Notes under the pieces: generated by a model
What the model saw: only the letters and a program-made list of their open reading frames with translations
Databases searched by the model: none
What the model was told of the DNA's origin: nothing
Translations under genes and position numbers: made by a program
Shown here: positions 1 through 9,261 of the stretch, piece after piece
Position numbering within the stretch: the first letter of the stretch is position 1
Layout of the letters: every line of letters starts with the position of its first letter
Source of the DNA: Flagellimonas sp. HMM57
GTDB taxonomy: Bacteria > Bacteroidota > Bacteroidia > Flavobacteriales > Flavobacteriaceae
Length of the DNA stretch: 64,000 bases
Assembly: GCF_021390175.1 (NCBI RefSeq)
Contig: NZ_CP090004.1
Location: 1,364,001 to 1,428,000, forward strand
Direction: 5' to 3'

Positions 1-452
1 CGGATAAAAAACACTGGTAGATTGTTGCCGACAATGTCATAATTCCCATCCTCGGTATAGAACTTTACTGCAAAACCACGGGGATCCCTAGCAGTTTCAG
101 GAGAGCCCTTCCCATGGATTACCGTAGAAAAGCGCACCGCTACCTCGGTCTTTTTGCCAGCTTCCAGAAAAGGGGCGGCCATGGTGAATTGCGACATGTC
201 GCTTGAAGCTTCAAAATAACCAAAAGCTCCGGCACCACGCGCATGTACCACACGTTCGGGTATTCTTTCCCTATCAAAAGCGGCCAATTTTTCGATCAAA
301 TGAATGTCCTCCAATAAAACGGGACCATATTCACCAACGGTCTTTGAATTTTGGTTGTCTCCCACAGGGGCACCAAAATTAGTTGTCATTTGTTGCGCCA
401 TTGTATATCCAAAACACAATACGCAGATTAAAGTGATGTTCAGTTTTCTCAC
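1..452 (-). CDS. Catalase, N-terminal part (runs off the window)
   Basis: Heme catalase that would split hydrogen peroxide into water and oxygen. Only the first 150 codons are visible. After a likely signal peptide ([20 protein letters not shown]) comes the catalase core start: [20 protein letters not shown] contains the distal heme histidine, followed by [32 protein letters not shown] and [12 protein letters not shown], all hallmarks of the family. The start is taken as GTG at 452 because it supplies a complete signal peptide; an ATG at 401 would give a cytoplasmic form starting MAQQMT. It is divergent from the oxyR homologue 89 bp away, which fits peroxide-induced expression. The rest of the gene lies outside the window. 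Confidence 0.93.
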   Translation of the reverse strand, partial: MRKLNITLICVLCFGYTMAQQMTTNFGAPVGDNQNSKTVGEYGPVLLEDIHLIEKLAAFDRERIPERVVHARGAGAFGYFEASSDMSQFTMAAPFLEAGKKTEVAVRFSTVIHGKGSPETARDPRGFAVKFYTEDGNYDIVGNNLPVFFI

Positions 453-474
453 GGTTTTACTATTTATTTTTAAA

Positions 475-506
475 CAAAGTAAGAGGGATTGATTATATTT
501 ATCAAA
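475..506 (-). promoter_or_regulatory. Putative catalase promoter, Bacteroidota type
   Basis: On the minus strand the sequence reads TTTG, 20 nt, TTACTTTG, close to the Bacteroidota consensus TTTG-N19-21-TAnnTTTG (one mismatch in the -7 box). It lies 23 bp upstream of the GTG start, in the oxyR-catalase divergent region where OxyR would be expected to bind. Confidence 0.45.
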
Positions 507-541
507 TAGATAATATAAACTATGATATTTATAAAATAAAT

Positions 542-1474
542 ATGACAATTCAACAATTACGTTATATAGTGGCCTTGGACAACCACAGGAATTTTGTACG
601 GGCCTCCGAAAGTTGCCATGTGGCCCAGCCCACGCTTACATTACAGGTAAAAAAGTTGGAGTACCAGATATCCCTGACGTTGTTCGACCGAAGTACACAA
701 CCTTTAAAACCAACGCCCACGGGAGAAAAGTTTATCCAAAAAGCACGGGAAATACTAGGGGAGATAGAGCAATTAAGGGCCTTGGTCAATGATGAGCGGA
801 ATTCAATGGAGGGTACGTTCAGTATTGGGGTCATACCCACTTTGGCGCCGTATTTGTTGCCTTTGTTCGTAAAGGAGTTTTTAACGGATTTCCCTAAGAC
901 CAAGCTTCAGATACAGGAGCTACAGAGCGAGGAAATCATAGAGCAATTGGAAAAGGAACAGTTGGACATGGGATTGTTGGCCACACCGCTAAATGAGAAG
1001 AACATAGTGGAAACCCCTATTTTTTACGAACCTTTTTTGGTCTATACCGATGATGTGGAAAAAATAAGGAACGGAAAGGATAGGATAAGCACAGACGACC
1101 TAAAGCCCGAAGGTATTTGGTTATTGGGGAAAGGACATTGTTTTAGGAACCAAACCTTGAAGTTCTGCGAATTCGATACGTTGGAATTTGAACGTAACCT
1201 AATCATGGAAGGTGGGTCCATCGAAACCTTAAAACCCATGATAAAGAAAGTATCCGGATATACGCTGATTCCAGAGCTTTCCTATAAGGAATCCACCGAT
1301 AAGAAAAGTATTATTCGTTTTAGGGAACCACAGCCCGTACGGGAAATCAGTATTGTTACGCATAAAAATTTTATAAGGGAACGCCTTGTTATGGAACTTA
1401 GAAAATCGATACTGTCCAATACCCCCGATTCTTTTAGGAAAAACACCCGTTTTGTGAAAGTGAACTGGCGATGA
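542..1474 (+). CDS. oxyR: OxyR-type peroxide-sensing LysR regulator
   Basis: LysR-family transcription factor of 310 aa, normal length. The N-terminal winged HTH (residues 1-60, [22 protein letters not shown]... LTLQVKKLE) is followed by the substrate-binding-like effector domain. OxyR identity rests on the segment [16 protein letters not shown], which places cysteines at residues 200 and 209, matching the redox pair Cys199/Cys208 of E. coli OxyR in the same GHC-R-Q----FC context. A disulfide between them would switch the protein on under peroxide. It is divergently transcribed from the catalase gene, the classical OxyR target arrangement. ATG at 542 is the natural start. Plain family knowledge predicts activation of the adjacent catalase. 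Confidence 0.93.
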   Translation: MTIQQLRYIVALDNHRNFVRASESCHVAQPTLTLQVKKLEYQISLTLFDRSTQPLKPTPTGEKFIQKAREILGEIEQLRALVNDERNSMEGTFSIGVIPTLAPYLLPLFVKEFLTDFPKTKLQIQELQSEEIIEQLEKEQLDMGLLATPLNEKNIVETPIFYEPFLVYTDDVEKIRNGKDRISTDDLKPEGIWLLGKGHCFRNQTLKFCEFDTLEFERNLIMEGGSIETLKPMIKKVSGYTLIPELSYKESTDKKSIIRFREPQPVREISIVTHKNFIRERLVMELRKSILSNTPDSFRKNTRFVKVNWR

Positions 1475-1820
1475 ATCTGATTTTTGATTCACTAATCCAT
1501 AGAAATCGGAACTTGGACATTTATATAAAATAGTGGTATATACAGTCCCGAGATAATTAGGTAGAATATGGCGACTCGTTAATTGCTTGCGAATAGTGGG
1601 AATGCTGACCAAGTGGATATTTTCGGATTCTTTTTAAACCTCCCAAACGTAATTCAAAAGTTCAAATAAAGGATAGAAACCATACTATAAGAAAGCCCTC
1701 AAAACAATGTATGTATTGAGGGCACTTCCCAACTAAAATAAACACTAAACTATACGTTTCGGGTACTACTAATCTCCCTTTTTTCTGAGTTTGCTAATTC
1801 ACTTTCTACAACAACGCGTT
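1475..1820. other. Intergenic region after oxyR
   Basis: No convincing gene on either strand; the open frames here are short and overlap the oxyR tail antisense. The only structure seen is the hairpin at 1695-1723, listed separately. Confidence 0.5.
1695..1723 (-). terminator. Hairpin, possible terminator
   Basis: GCCCTCAA at 1695-1702 pairs perfectly with TTGAGGGC at 1716-1723 across a 13-nt loop. On the minus strand it is followed by TTTCTTATAG, a short T-rich stretch, so it could terminate a transcript from the small ORF at 1937-1821. The T tract is weak, so a plus-strand or RNA-structure role is possible. Confidence 0.4.
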
Positions 1821-1937
1821 TTACTTATAAATTCCTAAACGTACCGTCAATAGGACTATGAAAACTACTGTTGAAAGAATAAAACAGGTAAAGGGGAAAA
1901 AGAAATAAATCAGTTTGTTCGTAGCTTCTCTTTTCAT
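1821..1937 (-). CDS. Possible 38-aa single-pass membrane peptide
   Basis: ATG at 1937 opens a 38-codon frame, MKREATNKLIYFFFPFTCFI and on to LGIYK. It has a charged N-terminus and one long hydrophobic stretch (about residues 9-33), then a basic tail, which fits a small inner-membrane protein. It sits alone in a 720-bp region between oxyR and an aldo/keto reductase, with a hairpin about 100 bp downstream on its strand. No family is recognised. Because low-complexity T-rich DNA can produce such frames by chance, this is a tentative call. Confidence 0.35.
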   Translation of the reverse strand: MKREATNKLIYFFFPFTCFILSTVVFIVLLTVRLGIYK

Positions 1938-2199
1938 TTGGTTCTGTTGATTTAATTGATGAAACAAAGAAATGATGATGAAGAAAAATATGCCACAAAA
2001 CCTCAGTGAGGGCGAAAATCGACACTTAAAAGGGAAAAAGGGGAGGTAAAAAAACAATACATTTACCCTACGTAACAGCGACTATCACCCCAATTGGTTT
2101 ATGATATATGCTAGTCACACAATTGCCATACTTTAGGCTGCTAATTTTTGAAAAATGCAATCAGATGCTTGGGTAGGTAACGTCTATAATAGTTAAGCT

Positions 2200-3186
2200 T
2201 TACCACCGATGATGCACCGATGGGCGAATCATCTCATTATAAACATCTTCAACTGCCAGCATTTCTTCTTTTGAAAGATTACGGAGCTTCAACGCTTCTA
2301 AATTGGAATACAATTGCTCTTTTTTTGATACACCTGGTATTACACAGCTTACTTCTTCGAACATCAATATCCACTTTATAGCCAAATGCACCAACTCAAA
2401 TTCTTTGGGAAAAATCAATTTTAACCGCTCTACTGCTTCAAGACCTAGATTGTAATCTATTCCCGAGAACGTTTCGCCTTGATCAAAAGCTTCACCTTTG
2501 CGGTTGAATTGGCGATGGTCATCATTAGAAAATATGGATCTTGTATGGAATTTGCCAGTTAACAATCCACTTGCCAATGGTACGCGGGCAATAATTCCCA
2601 CATTTCTTTTTTTCGCTTGCTCAAAAAGCAACTCAGCAGGTCGATGCCTGAACATATTAAAAATAATCTGGACCGTACTCACATTGGGGTATTCTATTGC
2701 CTTTAAGGCCTCTTCGACTTTCTCAACGCTCACCCCAAGATGGGATACCTTACCCTCTTTTTTGAGTTTTTCAAATTCTTCAAAAATCTCTTGCCGATAA
2801 TATACTTCGGTAGGCGGACAGTGCAGTTGAATTAAGTCCAACTTCTCAAGACCTGTATTCTTTAAACTCTGCTCTACATATTCCCTGAGCACTTTTGGTT
2901 GATAGCCTTCGCTAACATGGGGATTTATGAACCTACCACATTTAGTAGCTATATACACTTTTTCTTTTCGCGAACGAATGAGTTTGCCTACGGCTTGTTC
3001 GCTTTTCCCATTTTCGTATACATCTGCTGTGTCAATAAAGTTTATTCCGTTATCCACAGCTTCAGTAAGAATACGTTCGGCATTTTTAGCATCAAAGCCA
3101 CTTCCCCATTTTCCTCCAACCTGCCATGTTCCTAGACTTATCTCAGAAACTTTTAGCCCTGTCTTTCCAAGTGTTCTATAATTCAT
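2200..3186 (-). CDS. Aldo/keto reductase
   Basis: NAD(P)H-dependent oxidoreductase with an AKR TIM-barrel fold, 328 aa, typical length. It begins MNYRTLGKTGLKVSEISLGT, a standard AKR opening. The catalytic tetrad can be seen: Asp and Tyr in FIDTADVYENGKSE, Lys in KVYIATKCGRF and His in LDLIQLHCPP. Further family features are GVSVEKVEEALKAI and the C-terminal IPGVSKKEQLYSNLEAL, the cofactor-phosphate loop region. Substrate is unknown; members of this branch reduce small aldehydes or ketones. It is a single-gene unit, with the next gene divergent. Start ATG at 3186. Confidence 0.9.
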   Translation of the reverse strand: MNYRTLGKTGLKVSEISLGTWQVGGKWGSGFDAKNAERILTEAVDNGINFIDTADVYENGKSEQAVGKLIRSRKEKVYIATKCGRFINPHVSEGYQPKVLREYVEQSLKNTGLEKLDLIQLHCPPTEVYYRQEIFEEFEKLKKEGKVSHLGVSVEKVEEALKAIEYPNVSTVQIIFNMFRHRPAELLFEQAKKRNVGIIARVPLASGLLTGKFHTRSIFSNDDHRQFNRKGEAFDQGETFSGIDYNLGLEAVERLKLIFPKEFELVHLAIKWILMFEEVSCVIPGVSKKEQLYSNLEALKLRNLSKEEMLAVEDVYNEMIRPSVHHRW

Positions 3187-3384
3187 CTAATCTGATTAAA
3201 TATTTTCCTTCTTCTTTATTTATTGAAAAACAAATAGCGAAACCATTAAACATATATATCAATCCATAAAGATACTGCTAGATAGAAAATCGATGAAACT
3301 TAGTACAATAAAGTGCTGATTAAAATCATACTCAAAAAAAGCAATGCATAAAACCTATATTTGAGTATCAAAAAACTTGTTGAT

Positions 3385-3981
3385 ATGAATTCATGGTTAC
3401 ATCCTATTGAACTTGAAGGGAACTTGGTCAAGCTAATTCCCATGCAGCAAACACATAGAGAGGGGCTATTGGAAGCAGCCACAGATGGTAATCTTTGGGA
3501 ATTGTGGTATACCTCTGTTCCATCTTCTACCACCGTGGATGCTTATATGGATTTTGCCATCAACGAACAAAAAGCACAGCGCGCACTTCCCTTTGTGATT
3601 ATTGATAAAAAAACAAATACAATAGTTGGGTCAACCCGTTTCTGTAGTGTTGATGCACCAAACCGAAGGGTGGAAATAGGTTATACTTGGTATGCAAAGC
3701 ATGTTCAACGTACAGGAATCAATACAGAATGTAAGTATTTATTGTTGCAACATGCTTTTGAGACACTTGATGCCATCGCCGTAGAGTTCAAAACCAACTT
3801 CTTTAATTTCCCTTCACGAAATGCCATTTTGCGATTAGGGGCAAGACAAGACGGAATCATTAGAAATCATCGTATTGACAAACAAGGAAACATTCGGGAT
3901 ACGGTTATCTTTTCTATCTTGAACAGCGAATGGCCTACTGTAAAAACTTCTTTGGAGTTTAAGATGAACAGAACCTATTAA
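3385..3981 (+). CDS. GNAT acetyltransferase, RimJ/RimL type
   Basis: Predicted cytoplasmic N-acetyltransferase of 198 aa using acetyl-CoA. The family pattern is visible: substrate-side N-terminus (LIPMQQTHREGLLEAATDGN), central strand IIDKKTNTIVGSTRF, the strand RRVEIGYTWYAKHVQRTGIN preceding the pyrophosphate loop, and NFPSRNAILRLGARQDGIIRNHR, the C-terminal RimJ/RimL signature. ATG at 3385 is preferred over an in-frame TTG at 3361. Target is unknown; relatives acetylate ribosomal protein N-termini, antibiotics or amino acids. It lies 7 bp upstream of a LytTR regulator and may be cotranscribed. Confidence 0.85.
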   Translation: MNSWLHPIELEGNLVKLIPMQQTHREGLLEAATDGNLWELWYTSVPSSTTVDAYMDFAINEQKAQRALPFVIIDKKTNTIVGSTRFCSVDAPNRRVEIGYTWYAKHVQRTGINTECKYLLLQHAFETLDAIAVEFKTNFFNFPSRNAILRLGARQDGIIRNHRIDKQGNIRDTVIFSILNSEWPTVKTSLEFKMNRTY

Positions 3982-3988
3982 CTATACC

Positions 3989-4819
3989 ATGGCAATGCCC
4001 CGATTTGATTTTAAAAAAGCTAAGAGATATTTGCCTCATATAGCATTTATAGGAGTGGGAATAGGAACGGCCAATTACTTTATGAATCCTAACCTCAACT
4101 GGATTCAATGGATAGTGCAGTCCATTTCAAATAGTTTTATTATTGGGTACATCTTGGTTTTGATCGCATCGAATAAATCTTGGTTCAGAGCCTACTTTAA
4201 ATCTGACTGGCAATTGTATTCCATACTCTTTCTAGCATTTTTTATAACCGGTGTTATAGCTTCAGAAGTCGAAAGAATCATTGGTCCCCTTTTATTTAAC
4301 AACGAAGAGTACCGACCATTTTCAGGAGGAAAAATTTATGTGTTCAATGGTGTGATTTCAATCGTCTTGGGCTTTAGCTTTTTTATTAACCACAGGCTTT
4401 TTCCTTATGCAGAGGCGCTTCGAGAAAAAAATTTAGATACTTCCTCTAATGAAGCAGATCTGTCTTCCGATAGCTCTGAAATCATAAACCAGGTTCCTGT
4501 GAAGCTAGGAGACAACATTCTATTGATTCCCATAGAAGAGATAGCTTATATGGAAGCTTATGACAATTATTCTTTTTTGCACGACCTAAAAGGAGAAAAA
4601 AAGCTTTGCGACTATTCCTTACTTTTTTTGGAAAAACGGCTGGGAGATTCATTTTTAAGGGTACATCGAAAATATATTGTCAATGTGGGGCAAATCAAGC
4701 AATTCAAGCCTCATATGAACGGGCGTTATGTCATTCATTTTAACGCTCCCCAACTAAATCCTATTATAAGTAGCAAAGGCTATTCAAATAGCATTCGCAA
4801 GCTTATAAAACTACAATAG
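3989..4819 (+). CDS. Membrane-anchored LytTR-domain regulator
   Basis: 276-aa protein with four predicted transmembrane helices in the first 135 residues and a C-terminal LytTR DNA-binding domain (about 165-270). The LytTR signature is seen in ILLIPIEEIAYMEAYDNYSF, the strand LGDSFLRVHRKYIVN and KQFKPHMNGRYVIHF. It lacks a receiver domain, so it is a one-component membrane regulator of the kind common in Bacteroidota, probably sensing something in the membrane or periplasm. It follows the GNAT gene by 7 bp; targets are unknown. Confidence 0.87.
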   Translation: MAMPRFDFKKAKRYLPHIAFIGVGIGTANYFMNPNLNWIQWIVQSISNSFIIGYILVLIASNKSWFRAYFKSDWQLYSILFLAFFITGVIASEVERIIGPLLFNNEEYRPFSGGKIYVFNGVISIVLGFSFFINHRLFPYAEALREKNLDTSSNEADLSSDSSEIINQVPVKLGDNILLIPIEEIAYMEAYDNYSFLHDLKGEKKLCDYSLLFLEKRLGDSFLRVHRKYIVNVGQIKQFKPHMNGRYVIHFNAPQLNPIISSKGYSNSIRKLIKLQ

Positions 4820-4994
4820 CAAGTAAGGTTCCAAGTCGAACACGTTTTTCAAAATCTATTTTGCTTACTCCCTACCTCCGTTTACCCTTAGGAAAACACC
4901 ATTCACTGATCTTTAAGGCTACTCGCCAAAAAACGCTTTCCCAAGTCATTGATTATCTACTACTTGTGAAAGAATAACACAAACACTTTTTATC

Positions 4995-5483
4995 ATGAGA
5001 ACAAAACGAGCATTAAGTATTATTGTATTGCTGTCACTGAATTTTTATGCCTGTAATCATTCTGGGAACACTAAGAAAACCATACCAAATTTAGAAAATG
5101 ACCATTCCGTTAAAGCGTTGTTTCTATCTACTATAGAAGGTTTCAACCAAGGAAATCTAAAGTTGTTCCTTGCCAATTTTTCCGATGAAATCCATATGTA
5201 TGGCACTGATGGCAATTATGTTGGAAAGGAAGCATTGCGAAAGCGTTTTGCCAAGCTGTTCCAAAAATTTCCAAATATGAAAATGGAGATCCCCGAGCTG
5301 AAACTTAAAATGCTTTCGGAAAAGGTAGTACTGGTCGACTTTCAATGGAAATTATATCCTATGGGCCAGGGGCCTAAATATAGTGGTATAGGCACTGGAA
5401 TATATCTTTTTGAAAATGATTCGTGGTCCGAGATTCTCGAAATAGAAAGAACAATGCAAGTTGATAAGGAGTTAATTCCATAG
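4995..5483 (+). CDS. SnoaL/NTF2-like lipoprotein
   Basis: 162-aa lipoprotein. The signal ends in a lipobox LNFYAC (Cys20), so it would be lipidated in the envelope. The mature part fits a SnoaL-like NTF2 fold: TIEGFNQGNLKLFLANFSDE, then MYGTDGNYVGKEALRKRFAKLF with the usual G-KEAL-F pattern, and a closing strand GIYLFENDSWSEILEIE. Members of this fold bind small hydrophobic ligands or act as isomerases; the specific role is unknown. It stands 175 bp after the LytTR gene and 71 bp before a CPBP protease on the same strand. Confidence 0.75.
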   Translation: MRTKRALSIIVLLSLNFYACNHSGNTKKTIPNLENDHSVKALFLSTIEGFNQGNLKLFLANFSDEIHMYGTDGNYVGKEALRKRFAKLFQKFPNMKMEIPELKLKMLSEKVVLVDFQWKLYPMGQGPKYSGIGTGIYLFENDSWSEILEIERTMQVDKELIP

Positions 5484-5554
5484 GAATAAAATCATAAGAA
5501 GAGATTTTTAAACCTGATAGCATTGACACGTTTAAAAAATTAAATCTATCATAA

Positions 5555-6187
5555 ATGACCCGTCAAAGAATTGTTCTCTTATCGCCTTTTCTCATCATAG
5601 TCATTAATCTATTGACAGCCTGTTTTTTTGGTTGCGTGATAGGAAAATGGGCCTTTGTTCCCATGATTTTGATAGGATGGGGACTATGGTCCTTCTTCAT
5701 TTTAAGATTTGGGGGAATCAACTCCATCAAAAAATGGTTGACAAGGCCCGAAGCTTCTTTGGGATGGGGCTTGTTGGCGTTACTTATCGGACTTATTCCC
5801 CTACCAATTTTCATTCTACATTCAGCGAGCCTAAAAGAATGGGAAGTCTGGTTCCCTTGGATAGTATTGGCACTTATTAACCCATGGATTGAAGAATTTT
5901 ATTGGCGAGGATTGCTATCCGATTACACAAAACATTGGCCTATATGGGTTTCGATACTGTTTGGCAGTACCCTATTTGCCGTAAATCATATCGCTTTTGG
6001 CATCAACTCAGAAGTCAATCGAGGAGTGGAATTGATTATTTCCACGTTTATTATGGGTCTGGTCTGGGCCCTCTTGCACCATACAACAAAAAGTTTGCGA
6101 TGGGCTATTTTTTCTCACTTCTTGGTGGACTTTTTCAATCTATCCGCTCCAGCTTTTTTGGACCTTTTTGAAAAAGGTAACTGGTGA
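5555..6187 (+). CDS. CPBP family intramembrane glutamic protease
   Basis: 210-aa polytopic membrane protein with about six helices and the CPBP (CAAX protease and bacteriocin-processing) motifs: EEFYWRG starting at residue 113 (EExxxR), then NHIAFG with the second-motif histidine, and SHFLVDFFN at the C-terminus. Eukaryotic relatives trim prenylated proteins; bacterial ones are often linked to peptide maturation, bacteriocin immunity or membrane signalling. The substrate cannot be inferred from the surroundings. Start ATG at 5555. Confidence 0.88.
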   Translation: MTRQRIVLLSPFLIIVINLLTACFFGCVIGKWAFVPMILIGWGLWSFFILRFGGINSIKKWLTRPEASLGWGLLALLIGLIPLPIFILHSASLKEWEVWFPWIVLALINPWIEEFYWRGLLSDYTKHWPIWVSILFGSTLFAVNHIAFGINSEVNRGVELIISTFIMGLVWALLHHTTKSLRWAIFSHFLVDFFNLSAPAFLDLFEKGNW

Positions 6188-6294
6188 TAAAGTATTGTCA
6201 ATCATAAATATCTCAAATCCATTTAAATAAGTTTATTAACTTTAGTCATATTTAGTATTTAGGTTAATACGATAATCGCAATAAATCGAAAACT

Positions 6295-6690
6295 ATGACC
6301 GATTTAGAATTTGAACAACTATTTGCTACGAGCGAATTACCTCCAGCTTTATTTACACATGAAGCCCATTTGAGACTAGCCTGGATTCATGTCACAAAAT
6401 ACGGTATTACTGCAGCTGTTAACAATGTCACGAAACAAATAAGACAGTTTACCCGTAAGCATGGTGCTTTGGACAAATACAACCATACCCTTACCATAGC
6501 AGCGGTTAGAGCCGTATATCATTTTGTGCTTAAATCAAAATCCGAAACATTTCAAGACTTTATTGAGGAATTCCCTAGACTGAAATTCAATTTCAAGGAA
6601 CTCATGGTGTGTCATTATGGGTTTGACATTTACAACTCCACATTGGCAAAACAGGAGTACTTACAACCAGATCTTTTACCGTTCGATTGA
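6295..6690 (+). CDS. Conserved protein of unknown function
   Basis: 131 aa with no signal peptide. It contains the segment PPALFTHEAHLRLAWIHVTK, an F-T-H-x-A-H-L-R-L-A-W pattern that I associate with a small uncharacterised bacterial family, plus a second conserved patch LDKYNHTLTIAAVRAVYHF. The repeated histidines (FTHEAH, YNHT, YHF) could bind metal, but this is inference. Its 3' end overlaps the convergent glycerate kinase gene by 15 bp. Confidence 0.65.
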   Translation: MTDLEFEQLFATSELPPALFTHEAHLRLAWIHVTKYGITAAVNNVTKQIRQFTRKHGALDKYNHTLTIAAVRAVYHFVLKSKSETFQDFIEEFPRLKFNFKELMVCHYGFDIYNSTLAKQEYLQPDLLPFD

Positions 6691-7815
6691 TTTTTTTAAA
6701 AGATTGGCAAAGTTATAACTGGCCAATTCCAAATTTTTAAAACTGTTCTTTTTTGCCTCGTCCAACGAACCCACTTGATTCAATATAGAAGTCGCATACT
6801 GCAATCCTGCAACTTCGAGCTCGTCTATCGATAAGGTAACCGACCCACATAATGCCGCTACAGGAATATCCTTTTCTTTGGCAGCCTTTAGCACACCTGC
6901 AATGGTTTTTCCCGATAGTGTTTGGTCATCTAACTGCCCTTCTCCTGTGATAATCCAGTCTGTATCCTCCAAAGCTTTATCAAAAGTGGCCATATCCAAA
7001 ACCAAATCAATACCCGAAATCAAGGAAGCATTCAAAAAGACTACTGCTCCAGCACCCATACCACCAGCTGCACCAGCTCCAGGCATATTTTGTATAGCAA
7101 CACCAAACTTTTTATAAATTACCTCAGCAAAATTCTGAAGTCCTTCATCTAATTTTTTAACCTCTTCGGGAGATGCCCCTTTTTGGGGAGCATATACGTA
7201 AGCTGCCCCATCTTTTCCATAAAGTGGATTCTTAACATCACACGCTACCTTCACCTTAAGGCTTTTGAGTTGTGGCAGTACCTTATCCGTTTTAATATCT
7301 ACGACTTCATTCAGATTTTGGCCAATGGGTTCTAGAACTTCCCCGTTTTTATCCAAAAAAGAATACCCTAAAGCAGAAGCCATTCCCATACCACCATCGT
7401 TGGTAGCGCTACCTCCAATACCCAAAATAATTTCTTTTGCACCCAGTTCCAATGCATTGGCAATCAGTTGTCCTGTTCCCAATGAGGTGGTTTTCATACA
7501 GTCCAATTCATCCTTGGAAAGTAATTTGTAACCTGAGGCTTCGGACATTTCTATAAAGGCAATTTCCTTTTCTTTTGAAAAAAGATATCCCGATGCAATA
7601 TCCCTAAACAAAGGGTCTTTGACCGTGGTTTTTACTTCAACAGCATTCAAGTAGTGCTTTACCACTTCAATGGTACCGTCACCCCCATCGGCCAAGGGTT
7701 TTTTTAAAATTTCTGCATGGGGGAACACTTTTTGCAATCCGTTTTCTACAGCTTCACAGAATTGTAGTCCGCTCAGGGAACCTTTATATTTATCTGGGGC
7801 CAGAACAAATTTCAT
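6676..7815 (-). CDS. garK: Glycerate kinase (GarK family)
   Basis: ATP-dependent kinase of 379 aa converting D-glycerate to a phosphoglycerate, linking glyoxylate or glycerate catabolism to glycolysis. Typical motifs are APDKYKGSLSGLQFCEAV at the N-terminus, KKPLADGGDGTIEVV, ILGIGGSATNDGGMGMASAL, ACDVKNPLYG, PGAGAAGGMGAG and TGEGQLDDQTLSGKTIAGV. Length and motif order match the type I GarK/GlxK family. Start ATG at 7815. It stands alone, convergent with the small unknown gene and divergent from the SIMPL gene. The symbol denotes the family, not a proven isoenzyme. Confidence 0.93.
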   Translation of the reverse strand: MKFVLAPDKYKGSLSGLQFCEAVENGLQKVFPHAEILKKPLADGGDGTIEVVKHYLNAVEVKTTVKDPLFRDIASGYLFSKEKEIAFIEMSEASGYKLLSKDELDCMKTTSLGTGQLIANALELGAKEIILGIGGSATNDGGMGMASALGYSFLDKNGEVLEPIGQNLNEVVDIKTDKVLPQLKSLKVKVACDVKNPLYGKDGAAYVYAPQKGASPEEVKKLDEGLQNFAEVIYKKFGVAIQNMPGAGAAGGMGAGAVVFLNASLISGIDLVLDMATFDKALEDTDWIITGEGQLDDQTLSGKTIAGVLKAAKEKDIPVAALCGSVTLSIDELEVAGLQYATSILNQVGSLDEAKKNSFKNLELASYNFANLLKKSIER

Positions 7816-7920
7816 GTATTGTAAATTATTGGACGGAATTAGTTTACGCTAAAAATAATGAAAGAATAGGACTCTTTCCCTTCTTATTCTAACCTTATAG
7901 TTTTATCAAAGTGGTAAAGG

Positions 7921-7951
7921 TTTTGCCCCTCAAAAAAAGTATTTACCTTTA
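7921..7951 (+). promoter_or_regulatory. Putative promoter of the SIMPL gene
   Basis: TTTTG at 7921-7925, an 18-nt spacer, then TACCTTTA at 7944-7951, one mismatch from the Bacteroidota -7 box TAnnTTTG. It lies 16 bp upstream of the ATG at 7968. Confidence 0.4.
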
Positions 7952-7967
7952 ACTAAAATTTCAACTC

Positions 7968-8663
7968 ATGAAACATACCCTGATTCCCATACTCTGCCTT
8001 TTATTTACTACTGCGCTATTAAGCCAAACCAAAAACTTCTTGGACGTTCCCTATCTAGAAACCTCCGCAAGGGTCGATACCTTGGTTACTCCCGATAAGA
8101 TATACTTGAGTATTACCATCCAGGAAAAAGACTCAAAAGGGCGAAAATCAGTTGAAGAACAAGAGAACCAAATGGCCACTAGACTTAAGGCATTGGGCAT
8201 TAATTTGGATAAGCAGTTGGTTATTAAAGATCTTAGCAGCAACTTCAAAAAGTACTTTCTAAGACAAAAAGAAGTACTTAAAAGTAAACAATACTCACTT
8301 CTGGTCTATTCCGGAAAAAAAGCCGGTGAAGTTATGGTCGCTTTGGAAAAACTGGATATTTCCAATACATATCTGGAAAAAACCGAATATTCAAAGATGG
8401 ATGCTCTGGAATTGGAATTAAAATCCAAAGCGGTCAAAAAAGCCAAGAAAAAAGCTGAAGCGCTAACCTCTCCATTGGGACAGAACGTAGGTACTGCAAT
8501 TCATATTATGGATGTATCTACGCCCTACTATCCAAGATACAACCAAGCTCCACGCATGGAAATGAAGACCATGGATGCTGTGGAAGCAGAGCCTTTGGAT
8601 ATCGATTTTGAAAAGATAAAAGTAGAGACCTCAGTGAACGTGAAGTTCAAGATTTCAGAATAG
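7968..8663 (+). CDS. SIMPL (DUF541) domain secreted protein
   Basis: 231-aa protein with a signal peptide (MKHTLIPILCLLFTTALLSQ). The body is a SIMPL/DUF541 domain: VDTLVTPDKIYLSITIQEKD strand, then a long helix with EEQENQMATRLKALGI, VMVALEKLDISNTYLEKTEYSKMDALELELKSKA and a closing IKVETSVNVKFKI strand. Relatives are periplasmic or outer-membrane proteins linked to oxidative stress tolerance or, in eukaryotes, to IRAK signalling; the bacterial function is poorly defined. It ends 2 bp before the convergent tetR gene. Confidence 0.82.
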   Translation: MKHTLIPILCLLFTTALLSQTKNFLDVPYLETSARVDTLVTPDKIYLSITIQEKDSKGRKSVEEQENQMATRLKALGINLDKQLVIKDLSSNFKKYFLRQKEVLKSKQYSLLVYSGKKAGEVMVALEKLDISNTYLEKTEYSKMDALELELKSKAVKKAKKKAEALTSPLGQNVGTAIHIMDVSTPYYPRYNQAPRMEMKTMDAVEAEPLDIDFEKIKVETSVNVKFKISE

Positions 8664-8665
8664 GG

Positions 8666-9247
8666 TCAATCAAGAACAGATAGACCCGCTTCTATCATAC
8701 TTCTATATTTATCCGGAGCCGTTTCTATTTTTGCCAGAACCTGTAACCCATTATACAACGTAAAAAGCATCAACCCTACACTTGCTGCATTTTTGGAAGA
8801 TGGAATTTCTCCAGCATCGATTCCTTTTTGGACATAGTCGACAAAGAGTTTTTCAGAACTTTCGGTATTCGCCATTAAAGCTTTATGTATGGCTTCATCA
8901 CCGGGAATAAGCTCCGTAGCGGTATTTACGACAAAACAACCTTTTTTGCAATCATCCTGCACCGATGCATGGATCGCTTTATCGAAAAGTATCTTCAACC
9001 CTTTTTTCACTGAGCTTTCCTTTTCAAAAAGGGTTTTTACAATAGCCCCATTGGTGGTTCTGTAATGCTGGAAAGCCTGATTAAAAAGTTCTTCCTTACC
9101 ACCGTACGTATCATAAAGGCTTGCCCTATTTATACTCAAATGCGACACCAAATCTTGAATGGAAGTGGCATGGAACCCTTTTTCCCAAAAGAGTTCCATG
9201 GCTTTTTGCAGCACTTCCTTTTCATCAAACTGTTTGGTACGTGGCAT
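8666..9247 (-). CDS. TetR/AcrR family repressor
   Basis: 193-aa regulator. The N-terminal HTH is clear: FDEKEVLQKAMELFWEKGFH, ATSIQDLVSHLSINRASLYD and the typical YGGKEELFNQAF helix. The C-terminal ligand domain contains cysteines in ASVQDDCKKGCFVVN, a pattern of the TetR_C branch that often controls oxidoreductases. ATG at 9247 (MPRTKQFDEKEV) is chosen over a TTG six bases upstream. It is the second gene of an operon, 14 bp after the SDR gene. The two palindromes flanking the SDR promoter are its likely operators, giving autorepression with induction by an unknown small molecule. Confidence 0.9.
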   Translation of the reverse strand: MPRTKQFDEKEVLQKAMELFWEKGFHATSIQDLVSHLSINRASLYDTYGGKEELFNQAFQHYRTTNGAIVKTLFEKESSVKKGLKILFDKAIHASVQDDCKKGCFVVNTATELIPGDEAIHKALMANTESSEKLFVDYVQKGIDAGEIPSSKNAASVGLMLFTLYNGLQVLAKIETAPDKYRSMIEAGLSVLD

Positions 9248-9261
9248 ATGCAAAAATAAGA

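Noticed and set aside
1229..1612. 127-codon minus-strand frame over the end of oxyR
   Set aside because: Antisense shadow of oxyR with no family resemblance.
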